From Hermatobates lingyangjiaoensis (lineage: Eukaryota; Arthropoda; Insecta; Hemiptera; Hermatobatidae), in contig JAPFBL010000255.1 in NCBI GenBank assembly GCA_026182355.1, forward strand, positions 3,720,001 to 3,784,000: DNA of 64,000 bases, in the 5' to 3' direction. The notes beneath the pieces are model-generated. The model had not been told where the DNA came from and made no database searches. It worked only from the letters and a program-made list of their open reading frames with translations. The translations under genes were made by a program, and so were the position numbers. Shown here piece after piece: positions 13,419-25,400 of the stretch (positions are counted from its first letter, which is position 1; each line of letters starts with the position of its first letter).

Positions 13419-16400
13419 GTTTTCTTGTGGTAGGAACGTATCATGGGACGGCTAAAGGGTAAATACGTACAAAACTTTCAGTTAAAAGGTGGGGAGAGAA
13501 AACGTAAGCAGAAATGAGAAATAAAAAAGATAAGGATGGAAAAAGAGAGATATAAAATTAAGAATAAATGAGTATGTAAGGTTAACTGAGGAAAAAAGAA
13601 AGTAGAAGGCGATGGATGATACTATAAGGCACCATGAATTATATTAAAATAAATTAGAGCATTATTAATAATTAGAAGCTAAATAAAAATATAAAAAAAA
13701 TAGAAAACATGTGAATGCTTTTGCAGAAATTTTTACAGTAACGGAAAAGATTATTAATACAAAATATAAAAATGAACAAAACTTATATAAAATAGTAAAT
13801 GTCAAAATAAATATATAATAGTTAAAAAAATACAAAAATTAGATATTTCAATTAATCATAAAACAAAGATATATAGAAAAATCTTGACTTTTTCTTTTTA
13901 AGTACATACGAGGGATATTGCACGCATTGACATCAAAATACGGTCTTCCTGGCAGGTTGTGAGAGGGTTAATCTTACTTTCAGCGAAAATCTAACGCAAA
14001 GTTTTTGGAAGTAAATGGACTGTCATATGAACCGAGATAGTGTGCTTTGTTAGAGAAGTAGAGGTGAAATATGGTTTTGGATATGGTGAATATGGTTAAT
14101 ATAAGAGGAATATGGTTTTAAGTGGATGAGCCGAGAAGAAATGAACATAAGATGAAACATTGGTTGACTTCCTATGAATACTGTACTTTAATTTATCACC
14201 ATTCCTATGTAAAAGTACATCCAAGAAAGGAAGTTTATTATTGTTTTCATGTTCTATTGTAAATTTTATGGATGGTACAACCGTATTGAGGGTATCCAAA
14301 AATTTCTTCTCGGCTCATCCACTTAAAACTAAAAAGTCAGTTTTTAGTAGCATGTTCTTAAGAGCTTTCAAAATTTGCAGTGAGGAATTTTTAGATGAAG
14401 AAATCAAAAATATTTACAAAATTGCAGATTCTTTAATGTATCCAAAAAGGTTAATCGACAATATCATAAGAAAGGTGAAACAATCCATGATATTAAATAA
14501 TGAAGAACAGTTCACAAGAAGGAATTTGTCAGTCATTCCATACAGTCCTTGTTTGAAAGATATGCCTTCATTTATGAAAAGATTGGACGTTTCTGTTGTG
14601 TTCAGTAATGATGGTAACTTGTTTAACAGACTTGTCAATAATAAGCCAAAAAGAAAGGACTGTTGTGTATACAGCATACCATGTACTGACTGTGAAATGT
14701 CTTACCTTGGACAGACGAGCAAAGGTCTTCCTACAAGGATAAAACAGCACAAATATTCCATCAGAAGAGAGGACGAAAAGAGTGCCTTGTTCATACACAT
14801 AAGAAACAATAATCATGTGATTGATTGGAATGAAGCAAATGAATTAATATACGTGTCTTCAGAAAGAAGAAGAAATATCGTGGAAAGTGCGCTCATAAAG
14901 AACTTTTATGAGAAGTTGATGAACAATAGCCTAGGACTCTACAAATTAGATGAAGTTTTGATTAACGGGATAATTAAACAGATGAAGACTTCATCATTAA
15001 ACACATTCAGGGTTGCCATCAATTCTGGAAATTTCAATCAGCCAAGTTAACAAGTATTTATTGTTTTTTTGGTTCACTTGCTCTCTGAAGATGTGTTAAC
15101 GAAAGGCCTTAGAGCATTGTTTCAAAAATTGTTTTCATTGTGGTAAATTAATCCATCTATTATATCAAGTGTTATTTTGATTATTATTCATATATATATA
15201 TATATAAATGATCAAACCACAATAAGAAATGGGAAAACAAGACTAAGATCTTTCAACCGTAACAAGCGGTCTTCGTCAGAGTCAAAAACCCAACAGTTGG
15301 GTTTTTGACTCTGACGAAGACCGCTTGTTACGGTTGAAAGATCTTAGTCTTGTTTTCCCATTTTTAATTTGGTTTGACCATTGATTGTTATTTCACGTGT
15401 TTATGTGAAAGTTTTATATATATATATATATTATTTGTATTTATACATATCGAATTGACAAATATAAATATATGTCAATTCGAATATAAATATACTCGAA
15501 GTGAATTCAAGTTGAAACACTCCAAGTGTTTTTTTGCAAATGAGTCTAACCTGTTATGATGGTGTTTGCGTTAGACGTCAGAAGACTTCAGACTCAGGCT
15601 GAATGACGTTTTGCGAAATGGAGGGTATGACATAGACAACATGAGGTATCCCGAAGGTTATCAAGAAGCACCCTTGGCCTACGACGCCGTATGGTCCGTA
15701 GCTTTAGGTAAATTAATTTTATATCAAGAATAATCATTAAAACTTTTATGCCATTCAAATTACTATTGTTAAAATTTGATTTATTTGGAAACTTAAGAAA
15801 CTTTACTACAATTCTTATCAGGATATAGTCTGCACGTTTGTAGCAAATAAAAAGTCTTTAATGTTATTATATTTCAATGCAGTATTACTTTACCTTAAGT
15901 AAGTAGCATTGTGAGCTTTAAAAAAAATAATTAATTTTAGATTTTGGAAGATTTACACGGTTTAAGGTTCCTTTATGCTGTTATTTTTAGTTTTTTCTTT
16001 TGAGATGTGGATGTACGCGGTGGGTGGAAGTGTAACCACTTGAAATCTTGATAAAATTTGTCATATATATAGCTCTTCGCATTAAAATTTATTTTATTGT
16101 TTTTAGGAAATATTACGCATATGAAAGGTACTTTAATTCCAAGTAGTACCTTCAATTATATTTTAAAAATGTTTAAAATAATCCGAACTATTTATAGCCA
16201 AATTAAAAAAAGGTTGCAGTTATTTTACTCGTATCATGGATCATTCACAGGTCCTTTTCACATGTTTTATTTGTAGAACAAAACTTACAATTTTCTGCGT
16301 TTTTATTATATATTTTTTTATATTTCTTCATAACTACTTTCTGTTGATATTACTACTAAACTATTAAAGTTTGCATTTCCCCAAATAATTTCATAGAACC

Positions 16401-19400
16401 AGACAAATTATATATATTCCATACGAAAAAATGTTTGTAACTTCTTTATTATTAAATTTAAATGTATTTAATGTTTTAGAAACACTGTTTATATTATACA
16501 TTATTTGTTTGTAACAAATATCATTAACTAAGTAAACTCTACCTACCTAATGACATCATTGTTCGTATTAAATGGAATTATTATTCCATTCAATCATTTG
16601 TTTGAAAATATATTTCAATGAATATTAATAATCTTATTTATTATGTATTGATGTCAGTTTTTTTATGATAGTTTTGTAAATAAATTGGTTTACTTATAGT
16701 AAAGCTGAGTCTGAGTATTGTCACTGCAGATTTAGTTGTTATAGTAAAGCTGAGTCTGAGTATTGTCACTGCAGATTTAGTTGTTATAGTAAAGCTGAGT
16801 CTGAGTATTGTCACTGCAGATTTAGTTGTTATAGTAAAGCTGAGTCTGAGTATTGTCACTGCAGATTTAGTTGTTATAGTAAATCAATATGACAAGATGA
16901 CCTAATGACAATATCAACCAAATAACTTGAATAATATTTGGTATTTTCTTGAGAATTCTGTTCGTAGATAACACGTCAGTCATTTGTATTACAGAAATTG
17001 GTATAATTATTGTCTTGTTAAAAACAAATTAAATTACTGGCTAAGAAAGTATTCACTAATTTATAATAATAATTTTTCAATTTATTCTATTCTTTTCTTA
17101 GAATTATAAAAGATTAAAATAAAAGTTATTCCTGCATGCTTTATTGGCTTAGTTCCTATTTGAACTCTCAAAATTAATATATCATTCTATATTCAAACGT
17201 TTCCATTTTTGCTTCCTCATATCAGATTCTTGATCTTTAAAAAATCATTAAGTTCAGAAAAATGCTCCGTCTACTGATTAGTTTTCCGACTACTGATCTT
17301 TCTGTGAATGTTTATAAGTTTGAAGATTGAATGTTGACATTTACATTTTATTTTAAGAGTATTTTTGTGAATATAATGATACTAATGTAGTGGCATTAAA
17401 AATGGTTTCCTTTAAGTTAGTAAACAGTTTTTTAGATAATAAGTTGATTGAAAATGACTTTAAGTGCAAAAATCTTTTTAGTGTACAATCTTTAAGTTGT
17501 ATATACTTAAATAAACCAAACACTGATAGTTCTAACTGATAATAAAATATTTCGGCTCTAGCTGAGTACTTTGATATGTTTTTTATTTGACGTTATTTTG
17601 AAAAATAATTTATTTATTTCAAGTAATAGATGGTAATGTGTGTAAAAGCATTCAATAAAACAATGGGAAGGATCCATAGGCAAGGGAAAACGTTGAAGAA
17701 TTTCACTTATGCGGACAGAGACATTGCTGATGCCATCTATTCAGCAATGAACTCAACACAATTCCTAGGAGTCTCGGTGAGTAATGTTTCTCCTTTCATT
17801 TTCTTTAGAACATTGTTTTAGTCAGTTATTTTTAACTAACCGTTTCAACTGGTATTCCAGGGAGTTGTAGCTTTCAGTTCTCAAGGAGACAGAATCGCCT
17901 TGACGCAGATTGAACAAGTGGTTAATGGTAGCTACGTCAAGTTGGGTTTCTTTGATGTCCAAGCTGACAATCTTACTTGGCTCAATCGAGAAAAATGGAT
18001 CGGTATGTTGTAAACAATTAGTATTAAATTAAAATCAATGAATGTAATTTAAGAAATTGTTATTACTTTTAATTGATTAATAATAAAATATATTTGATAA
18101 CCTCCCGTATGACTTACACAAATATAAAATCATTTTCACTTATTGACTAGGTCTGTCTTAATAATTTGAATCAAATCATATTCATTTAATACAATGAATT
18201 GAATGGAACACGTAATGCATAACTTGATGGGATCTCCCATAATAGAGGTAAATTTGTCGTAAATATTTTGACATTGAAAAACATGGTTAATGTACAATTT
18301 TTGTTGTGTTCTGGCATATCAGCTGCTGGAGTAATTAATGTCATTCTTCACCTGGAAATGTAATATTTGATTGGGTCACTAAATATTGACTGAGCAAACG
18401 GCACTATCATTTTGCATTATCACTCGCCTGTCTGATGTGCACTGCTCAGTTAGTACTTATCACCTAGTCTTTAAGGTTTTTCTCCTAAAGACGATGGGTG
18501 TTGAAAAATAAAATTGGGTTGTCGGTTACTTCTGTGTTTTTTTCTGTTATTTTTACAATACATATACATGTAAATCCAAATTAAAGTAAGAAATGTGACC
18601 TAGGTCTTTCGACCGAGTGTCGGTCATAGTCAGAGTCACAAGATGAATGATAGTCTGAAGAGAAAGTGTACATATGATATCTGGCTGTCAGAGAAGAGTA
18701 AGGGTTTATTTTAAAAAGAATAAAAGACAAAGAAACGAGATAAACAGTCATCAACTAGTGAATTTTTATCCATCAGTTGATGTAAACTCCCGCTCTAGGC
18801 CATTTTTCTCGTTGATACGGAGTTTAATCTACTTTCTGTCCGGACCATTAATATATCCATCTTTTGATTTTGACGATTACCTCTAATTAGTCGAAAGATC
18901 TTAGTCCCATATGTGTATTTCTCACTGTGACCTTGATTTCTACTTCACGCCTTATTGTAAAGTGTTGATATATTTACATGCGTTGGTAATGGGAGCGATA
19001 TTAGATGGATGATGGACTTTATGTGCTCTGTCTAGGTGGCAAAGTGCCTCAGGACAGGACGATAGTTCGTCGCGTTCTCAGGACAGTCACCGCCACTCTC
19101 TTCACCATCATGTGCGCAGTCTCTGCACTAGGTATTCTCGCCGCACTCGCTCTTGTTATCTTCAACATTGTCTTTCGAAACAGGAGGTAACTATCCAACT
19201 TTCCTAAAAAAAAAGTGCTTTTCGATCTTGGTTTAAGAGTATATTAGTTCACATTTAACTTTAGCCCTCATAAATTAAGTGAAATAGTATTCTTACACAC
19301 ATCTAAAGAAATGGTAAATTTTGAGTAATTCATACTTCAGAAATTATACTCAACATTGACTTACTAAAGTTAAAATATCATTCCCGGCTATTTAATCACC

Positions 19401-22400
19401 ATCTCGTTTGTTCCTTACTATTAACGGCTTTAACTAGTTACACACAGATTTAAATTACTTGACCAAAGGTTTTCCTTCAAAGTTCTGCATATAATGAATC
19501 CATGTTTATTTTATTAATATTATTGAAACTTCCGAATAATCATTTTGTATTTTCATTATGTTAATTTCTTTTATTTTATTTTACTTTTTACGTAAAATAC
19601 ACTTTTTGCTCTTATATAAAGTAAGAGACTTATCAATTATTTAAATTGGAATTTGTTGATTAATTTAATGTCAGACCTAACTATAATAGCTCTTTTTAAT
19701 GGATTTAATGGTTTAAAGGTGTTTTTTTTAATATAAAAAAATCTGAAAAACAATAAAACTTAATAACCTCATGATTGGACACTGTAATTTTGAATGCCTA
19801 ATTTGGTTTTATTAGAATCAGTACAATAATTATCCTAAACGAACTTGTTGGAATTTATTTACAAAATAATTTACGTAATTTTCTAAGGTCGTTATGTTAA
19901 TTAGTGTATTTAAAACTTCAGTGTAAAATATGTTGAAATATATGAATATTTAAATTGTTTGTAAATATATAAAAAAAATAGTTCATTATGAGTTGACATT
20001 TAATCCCAAAAAATGTAAATATTTTACATTTACCAGTTCAATTAAATTGATTAATTCTGATAATTGCAAATTTATTTTTTTTTACAAGTTCTATGACTTT
20101 CTTTAAGCAATATTTCATTCTTTTTTGTTATTACAATGTCCAAGATTTCCTCGCAGACATATCTTACATAAAACAGTTCTGATTTTCCTCCACTTGTAGG
20201 AAGTCCTTGACACATAGATTCCACATTATATAAACTTTATTGAAGAATCAAAGTTTGAAAATTCTATTTAATCGTCTTTTTATCTTTTTTAATATTTATT
20301 TGTTATGATATTTTAACATATTCTTTCAAAACTATTTTCTAATTTGTGTGACATATTTAACACCACCAAGCAGTACTTTTATTTCACCTATTACTTTATT
20401 TATATTTGTTAGTTATTAGGTGTAACAGCTTTTTCTTTTAATTATGATTCAGCTAAGCAGTAGTTGTGAATATATTTAAAATAAAGATTCTTATTTGTCA
20501 CATTTTCTGATGTGTTGTCTACTAGTGTTATGATTTGATTTCCTCAAAGAATAGAATCACACCCAAATAAATAAAAGATTTACATAAATAGATTAATATA
20601 ATATAATAAGTGATATGAACTCTGTTTTAAATTTAGTTGTATTTAGTTGTGTTGATGTATTTTTTAATCATGTACTTAAAATGTTACTGCTATATTTTGC
20701 ATTAACTGTTTGTTAATATTTACGAATGTGTTTGTTTATATCTACTCGTATGTTAAATATTCACATCCATTATGGAAGGATATCTGATGAATGGAATTAA
20801 AATTCATCTGTGTTGATGATGTGAAATGAAATATAAACTCTTTCTATTTTTCACTACGTTTCATTATAAAGAGTGAAAAAGCAGGGAGATTATCTTATTT
20901 TAGTATACAGAGATTTCTTCCTGTTGTACTCAATAAGAGTTTTAATGATAGGCTTAGTGTAATGTTCTCATAATTTTTATTGAAGGGTTTTATTTTGCAT
21001 GATAAATTGAAAATAACAGTCGTTTCTAATTAATTATTTTTAAATAACTGGCTATACTATACTGATAGAGATGTTTTATGAACATGAGGGAAGATTCTCT
21101 GTGTTGTTTTATTTTACATAGAACGACTTGAGAATTAAAGGCCCACTTTTAGTCACTTTGTGATAATTACGATTTTAATTGTTGTTGGTATTCAAATTGA
21201 AATTTAATTAAATGATTAAAGAAGTATAAAAAGTATAAATCACTGGAACTACAGGAGGAATAACAGGGGGTTCTATAAGTTAAAATAAACTTCTAAATGC
21301 TTTGCAGAAATGGAATCTCTGCTAAATCATTTCAGTGACGTCTACAAACAAACTAAGAGGTAATTACAACTGCAAGTATTGTAGCTGTCCAAAATAAAAT
21401 TGCAAGCAATTAATAATAATGTTCTCCAGATATATAAAAGTCATATTTTAAAAAAATATGTATTTAAGCAGTATACATATGTATATTATATGTATATACA
21501 TACAAAAATATATGTATATATTAATATAATATATATACATATATGTATTTTACATATGTAAAATATGTATGTATACATGAAATTTGTAAAAAAAATTATC
21601 TGGTAAATTCATAAATAATGAGTGAATAAACATATAAATTGTTATACATATTTTGTTTGAATGAATACTGGAGGGATTGTTGATTGCCACCATTGTCTGT
21701 ACGCAGGGTGATCATGCTGTCACATCCCGTGTGCAACACCATCATGCTGGTCGGAGTCATCACCTGCCTCTCCAGCGTCATAGTTCTCGGTCTGGATGGT
21801 CAATTCGTTTCCCCAGCGGTTTATCCATTCGTTTGCCAAGCCAGAGTTTGGCTTTTGTCTATTGGCTTTACTTTGGGCTATGGCTCTATGTTTTCCAAAG
21901 TCTGGCGCGTTCACAGACTAACCACTAAAGTTAAATCAGATACACTGGTATGATTACTAAAGTAATAGTTATTATTAATGTATTTATAATCACACATGTA
22001 ACTTTCATCAAAGGTTATTCCTCAAGATACAAATACTATGGGGTATTCGTTAAATAAAAGAATATTATTGCGTTTCAAACCGCTCCAGAATAATTATGAA
22101 ACACGGATATGAATGTTCAAAAAGATTTAAAATTTCAATAAATCAGATACCTATTGTAAAATTATAAGACAGCGCTCTTCTACTGCAAACTGCGTGATTT
22201 TCGTATGTTTGTTACCTCATCGCTCTTTTAGTCGTTTATTGATATCCCACTGTACTTTATTATAAGGAACATTCATTCCTTTTTTCATTAAAACGAATGA
22301 CACTTCCTTTATTTATGGTTACATAGTGTTAATTAATTAATTATAGACATTATATTTCTTCTAGTTTAAATTTTAATATATATAAATAAAAAAATTATAT

Positions 22401-25400
22401 ATATAAATAAAACAGTAATAGTTCATTTGTTATAAAGGTTGTTAAATATTGTTAGATGTTTCCGAATGACTTTGTTTTAAGAAAATTATTATTTTTGTTC
22501 AGAATATTTCATGGTTTATTTTAATCTTCAAATAACTTTTCAGTTTCTAAGCTAAATATTTATCGACAACAGGGTATCTTAGTTTGTTAAATTACAGTGA
22601 ATTACTTATTAAAACTTCTTATATTGAATAAATTTACTTATTTATTTATATACATCATTTACAGTAGAAGAAATACAATGTCTATAATTAATTACTTTTC
22701 ACTGTCTAAACTGCAGTAAAATTAAATCAGACATTTTTTAAAATAATAATTTGCCATAGAATAGTTTTCAAAACTCTCAGATTATTTTTCAAAAAAAATA
22801 TTTGATTCAAAATATTTAATTAATATTTACTATTTGTTTTTTGTTGTATTTGTTTAAAGTAGTGTACATTGGCAATAAAATAGAAATAAGTTCATTAATT
22901 CAAATACTGATTTTTTTTTAAATTAATATGTGTTGATTTAAAATAAATTGTAATAAATATTCGTACTCAGCACAGAAATGTTTTACACAATCATCTCTGA
23001 AAAGGTATTGTAGTAGATTTTATTACGCACTATGGGTATTAAACTATATAAACAAATTAGTAAATGCTATGAACTCGTTGTTTAGTTTCTAAATTAAAAT
23101 TAACTAATCTTGGAATTATTTACAAATTTTAGAAGAAAATTGAACCCTGGAAGTTATACATCATGGTGACAATCCTTCTATCTGTAGATCTGATTTTACT
23201 CTTTATTTGGACTTTCTTTGATCCTCTACAAAGAAGAATTGAACTATTTCCTTTGGAAGATCCTCCGAACGTTGATGATGACATAAAAATAAGACCAGAA
23301 CTCGAACACTGTGAAAGCTCAAACCACAAAGTTTGGCTTGGTAACTACTTTTAATACATCTTTTAACTTTTCTAATAATATCTATCGTTTATAATAAGTA
23401 GATGAGTAGACCATACCGTTTAAATATCCATATGTCTAATGGTTATCATTATTAAAATTATAGTACACGAGTTTAATGCTTTTTTGGTGGTACACAACAC
23501 TGACAGATAATATGTTAAAATTCAAATAAAGTTTCTATATATTAAGGAATATAATTATAAATTACAGCGATTTTTCCACAGGAAAAAGAAAAAGTTCTTT
23601 GGATAGCGTTAAACATTAATTATTAAGGATACTTTAATTTAATAAATAATAAAATTCAAAAATATTCAAATTTTTAACATGAATGTCAGTTATACATGGA
23701 AGGCGACACTTTCAAATGAACCAATATTTATTTCTCTGGCATAACTAATCCACAAAATGCAAAAATGTTGAAATCTCAAAATATTAGCGAAGCTATGGAA
23801 CTCTAAAGAGATTAACTAAAAGTGAATTTATTCTCTACTATACTTGTAAAATAATTGATAAGCCTTTAATTTTCAGGAGCAAACTTGGTTAGAATGAGCC
23901 TTTATTTTTTTAAAAAACCGTAGCTTCTCCTCCTCAATTCCACTAAGTATTTTACTATTACCTAACATTTATAATTCCTTACCTAAATTAAAAGAGGTGG
24001 ATTTTTTTTTTGACCGTGTCAAGAATAACGCAGTCTCATAGTTGTCACAACGCAGTTGAAAATGACGTTGTTTTTTTCATGATTTTTAGGGTTCCTTTAA
24101 AATAAGATTTTTAAATCTCCTTTTTACCTTTGATCATAAATATTTAGTTTATAGTTCACAGAAATGTTTTATAATAAAGACTTAAAAGAATAAATTGCTG
24201 AATAAAAGTCTAATCATCCAGACTATTTATGAATATTTATCTATAATATTCACTGTTCATTGAATTTCACAGTGGAACCACATAGTATAATATTTTAAAA
24301 ATACAAGAATGAGAACTTTACAATCATTTACACAATTCATCTAACTTAATTGTATGTTTATTATTTATGGTAGCAATATATATTAGACAACTTTTTATTT
24401 TCTCGTGTTTGTCTCCACATCTCTTCATTAGGCGTTGCAGCCTTATGTTTTGCAGTTATTATTAAATTTTATATTTTTTCACTTCAGCTTTCCTTCTATT
24501 TTCTGTATTAGCCTATGGATATAGATAATAATATGAAAGAACTTAACGTCTTAAATACAAAAACTTAACATAATGAATCAAAACTTTACTTTTTTTAAGT
24601 TCAACTTCATTGAGAAATAAATAATTATAGTATTAATTTTTTTTACTACTTTAAACAATGTCAACAATGCTTAGAAGATAATGAATATAGGAGCTCTTAC
24701 TCCTTGCTGCTAAAAACACAGTCGATTCTTTCCAGCAAATTCTTTCATCAAGTGCCTAGTTTTTTTGTAGAAATTCATACATCTGTGCAAATTGAAGTAA
24801 ATGTTCTTTATGATTTCAGTTGAACGTTCGTTAAGCTAAATAAGGAAAATAATGACTAATTATTGTTTTATTAATAAATAAAATGTTTCAAAGTAAGTAT
24901 CCACATTGGATCTGGGTTCATGAACCGTAAAAACTTAAAACATGTTAGGGAGTAATAAAGATTAATTTTCTTATTGTAAATAAATACTGTAAGTAAAATT
25001 AGGAAATACTTATAAAATATGTTATGAAGGTTTACCTAAAGTCTATATAAGGAATTTGTAAATAAATATGCTGTTAGAGCATATATTTGTGTGTATATGG
25101 GTTTGTGTTTTTAAATGTCTTTAAGGGCTATGAATAATGAATTACTCCAGGTTTAATTTCATTATTTAAATTTATTTTACTCTGTAAGGATCAAATGTAT
25201 AAAAAAAAAGTATTTTATTCTACAAACCATATAGAAAACTATAATATGAAAAAATTGTAAATATTCTTTAATGGTGTTTTTCTGATAATTTCATTTCACT
25301 TTTTAACTCTGTAAAAGAATATTTCATTTATTTATTTAGGATGTAAATTGAAGGCTATTTTTAATTTGCTATAGAATAATCATGCGATTGACATATTTCA

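Larger units (their letters stand above)
14113..15205 (+). mobile_element. Penelope-like retroelement, 5'-truncated with inverted 5' segment
   Basis: On the plus strand, codons from about 14303 to 15050 encode the end of the reverse transcriptase region, a linker, and a GIY-YIG endonuclease. The block 14113-14308 encodes the preceding RT segment on the minus strand. Both blocks contain the sequence for FFSAHPLK, as inverted copies at about 14118-14141 and 14303-14326. This is a 5' inversion with overlap, as seen after abortive or twin-primed insertion. The 3' UTR carries a hammerhead motif and ends in a (TA)n tract. It lies in the sense orientation of the host gene, inside intron 6. Confidence 0.85.
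15210..15381. mobile_element. Foldback element, family A, near-perfect palindrome
   Basis: Arms of about 85 bp meet at CCCAACAGTTGGG (15290-15302). It sits between (TA)n tracts, in what looks like the TA-rich tail of the Penelope-like element. A tail containing a TTTCAC/GTGAAA hairpin and a second (TA)n tract follows the right arm. Both arms carry the family A hammerhead motif. Confidence 0.85.
12648..15574. other. GABA-B-R1: Intron 6 of GABA-B-R1, host of a Penelope-like insertion
   Basis: It contains a poly-A run (about 13390-13417), a GC-richer block at 13200-13390 that may be a terminal repeat fragment, the rearranged Penelope-like element (14113 to about 15205) and a foldback in its TA-rich tail (15210-15381). 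Confidence 0.75.
18003..19035. other. GABA-B-R1: Intron 9 of GABA-B-R1
   Basis: It contains a diverged hammerhead-bearing foldback (about 18540-18980). The rest is AT-rich and featureless to me. Confidence 0.7.

Noticed and set aside
16641..16859. Minus-strand repetitive ORF
   Set aside because: It is the 45-bp tandem repeat read in frame, with no independent coding evidence.
18595..18639. Active hammerhead ribozyme
   Set aside because: The stems fit well, but the position equal to catalytic G8 is U, so I list it only as a motif.
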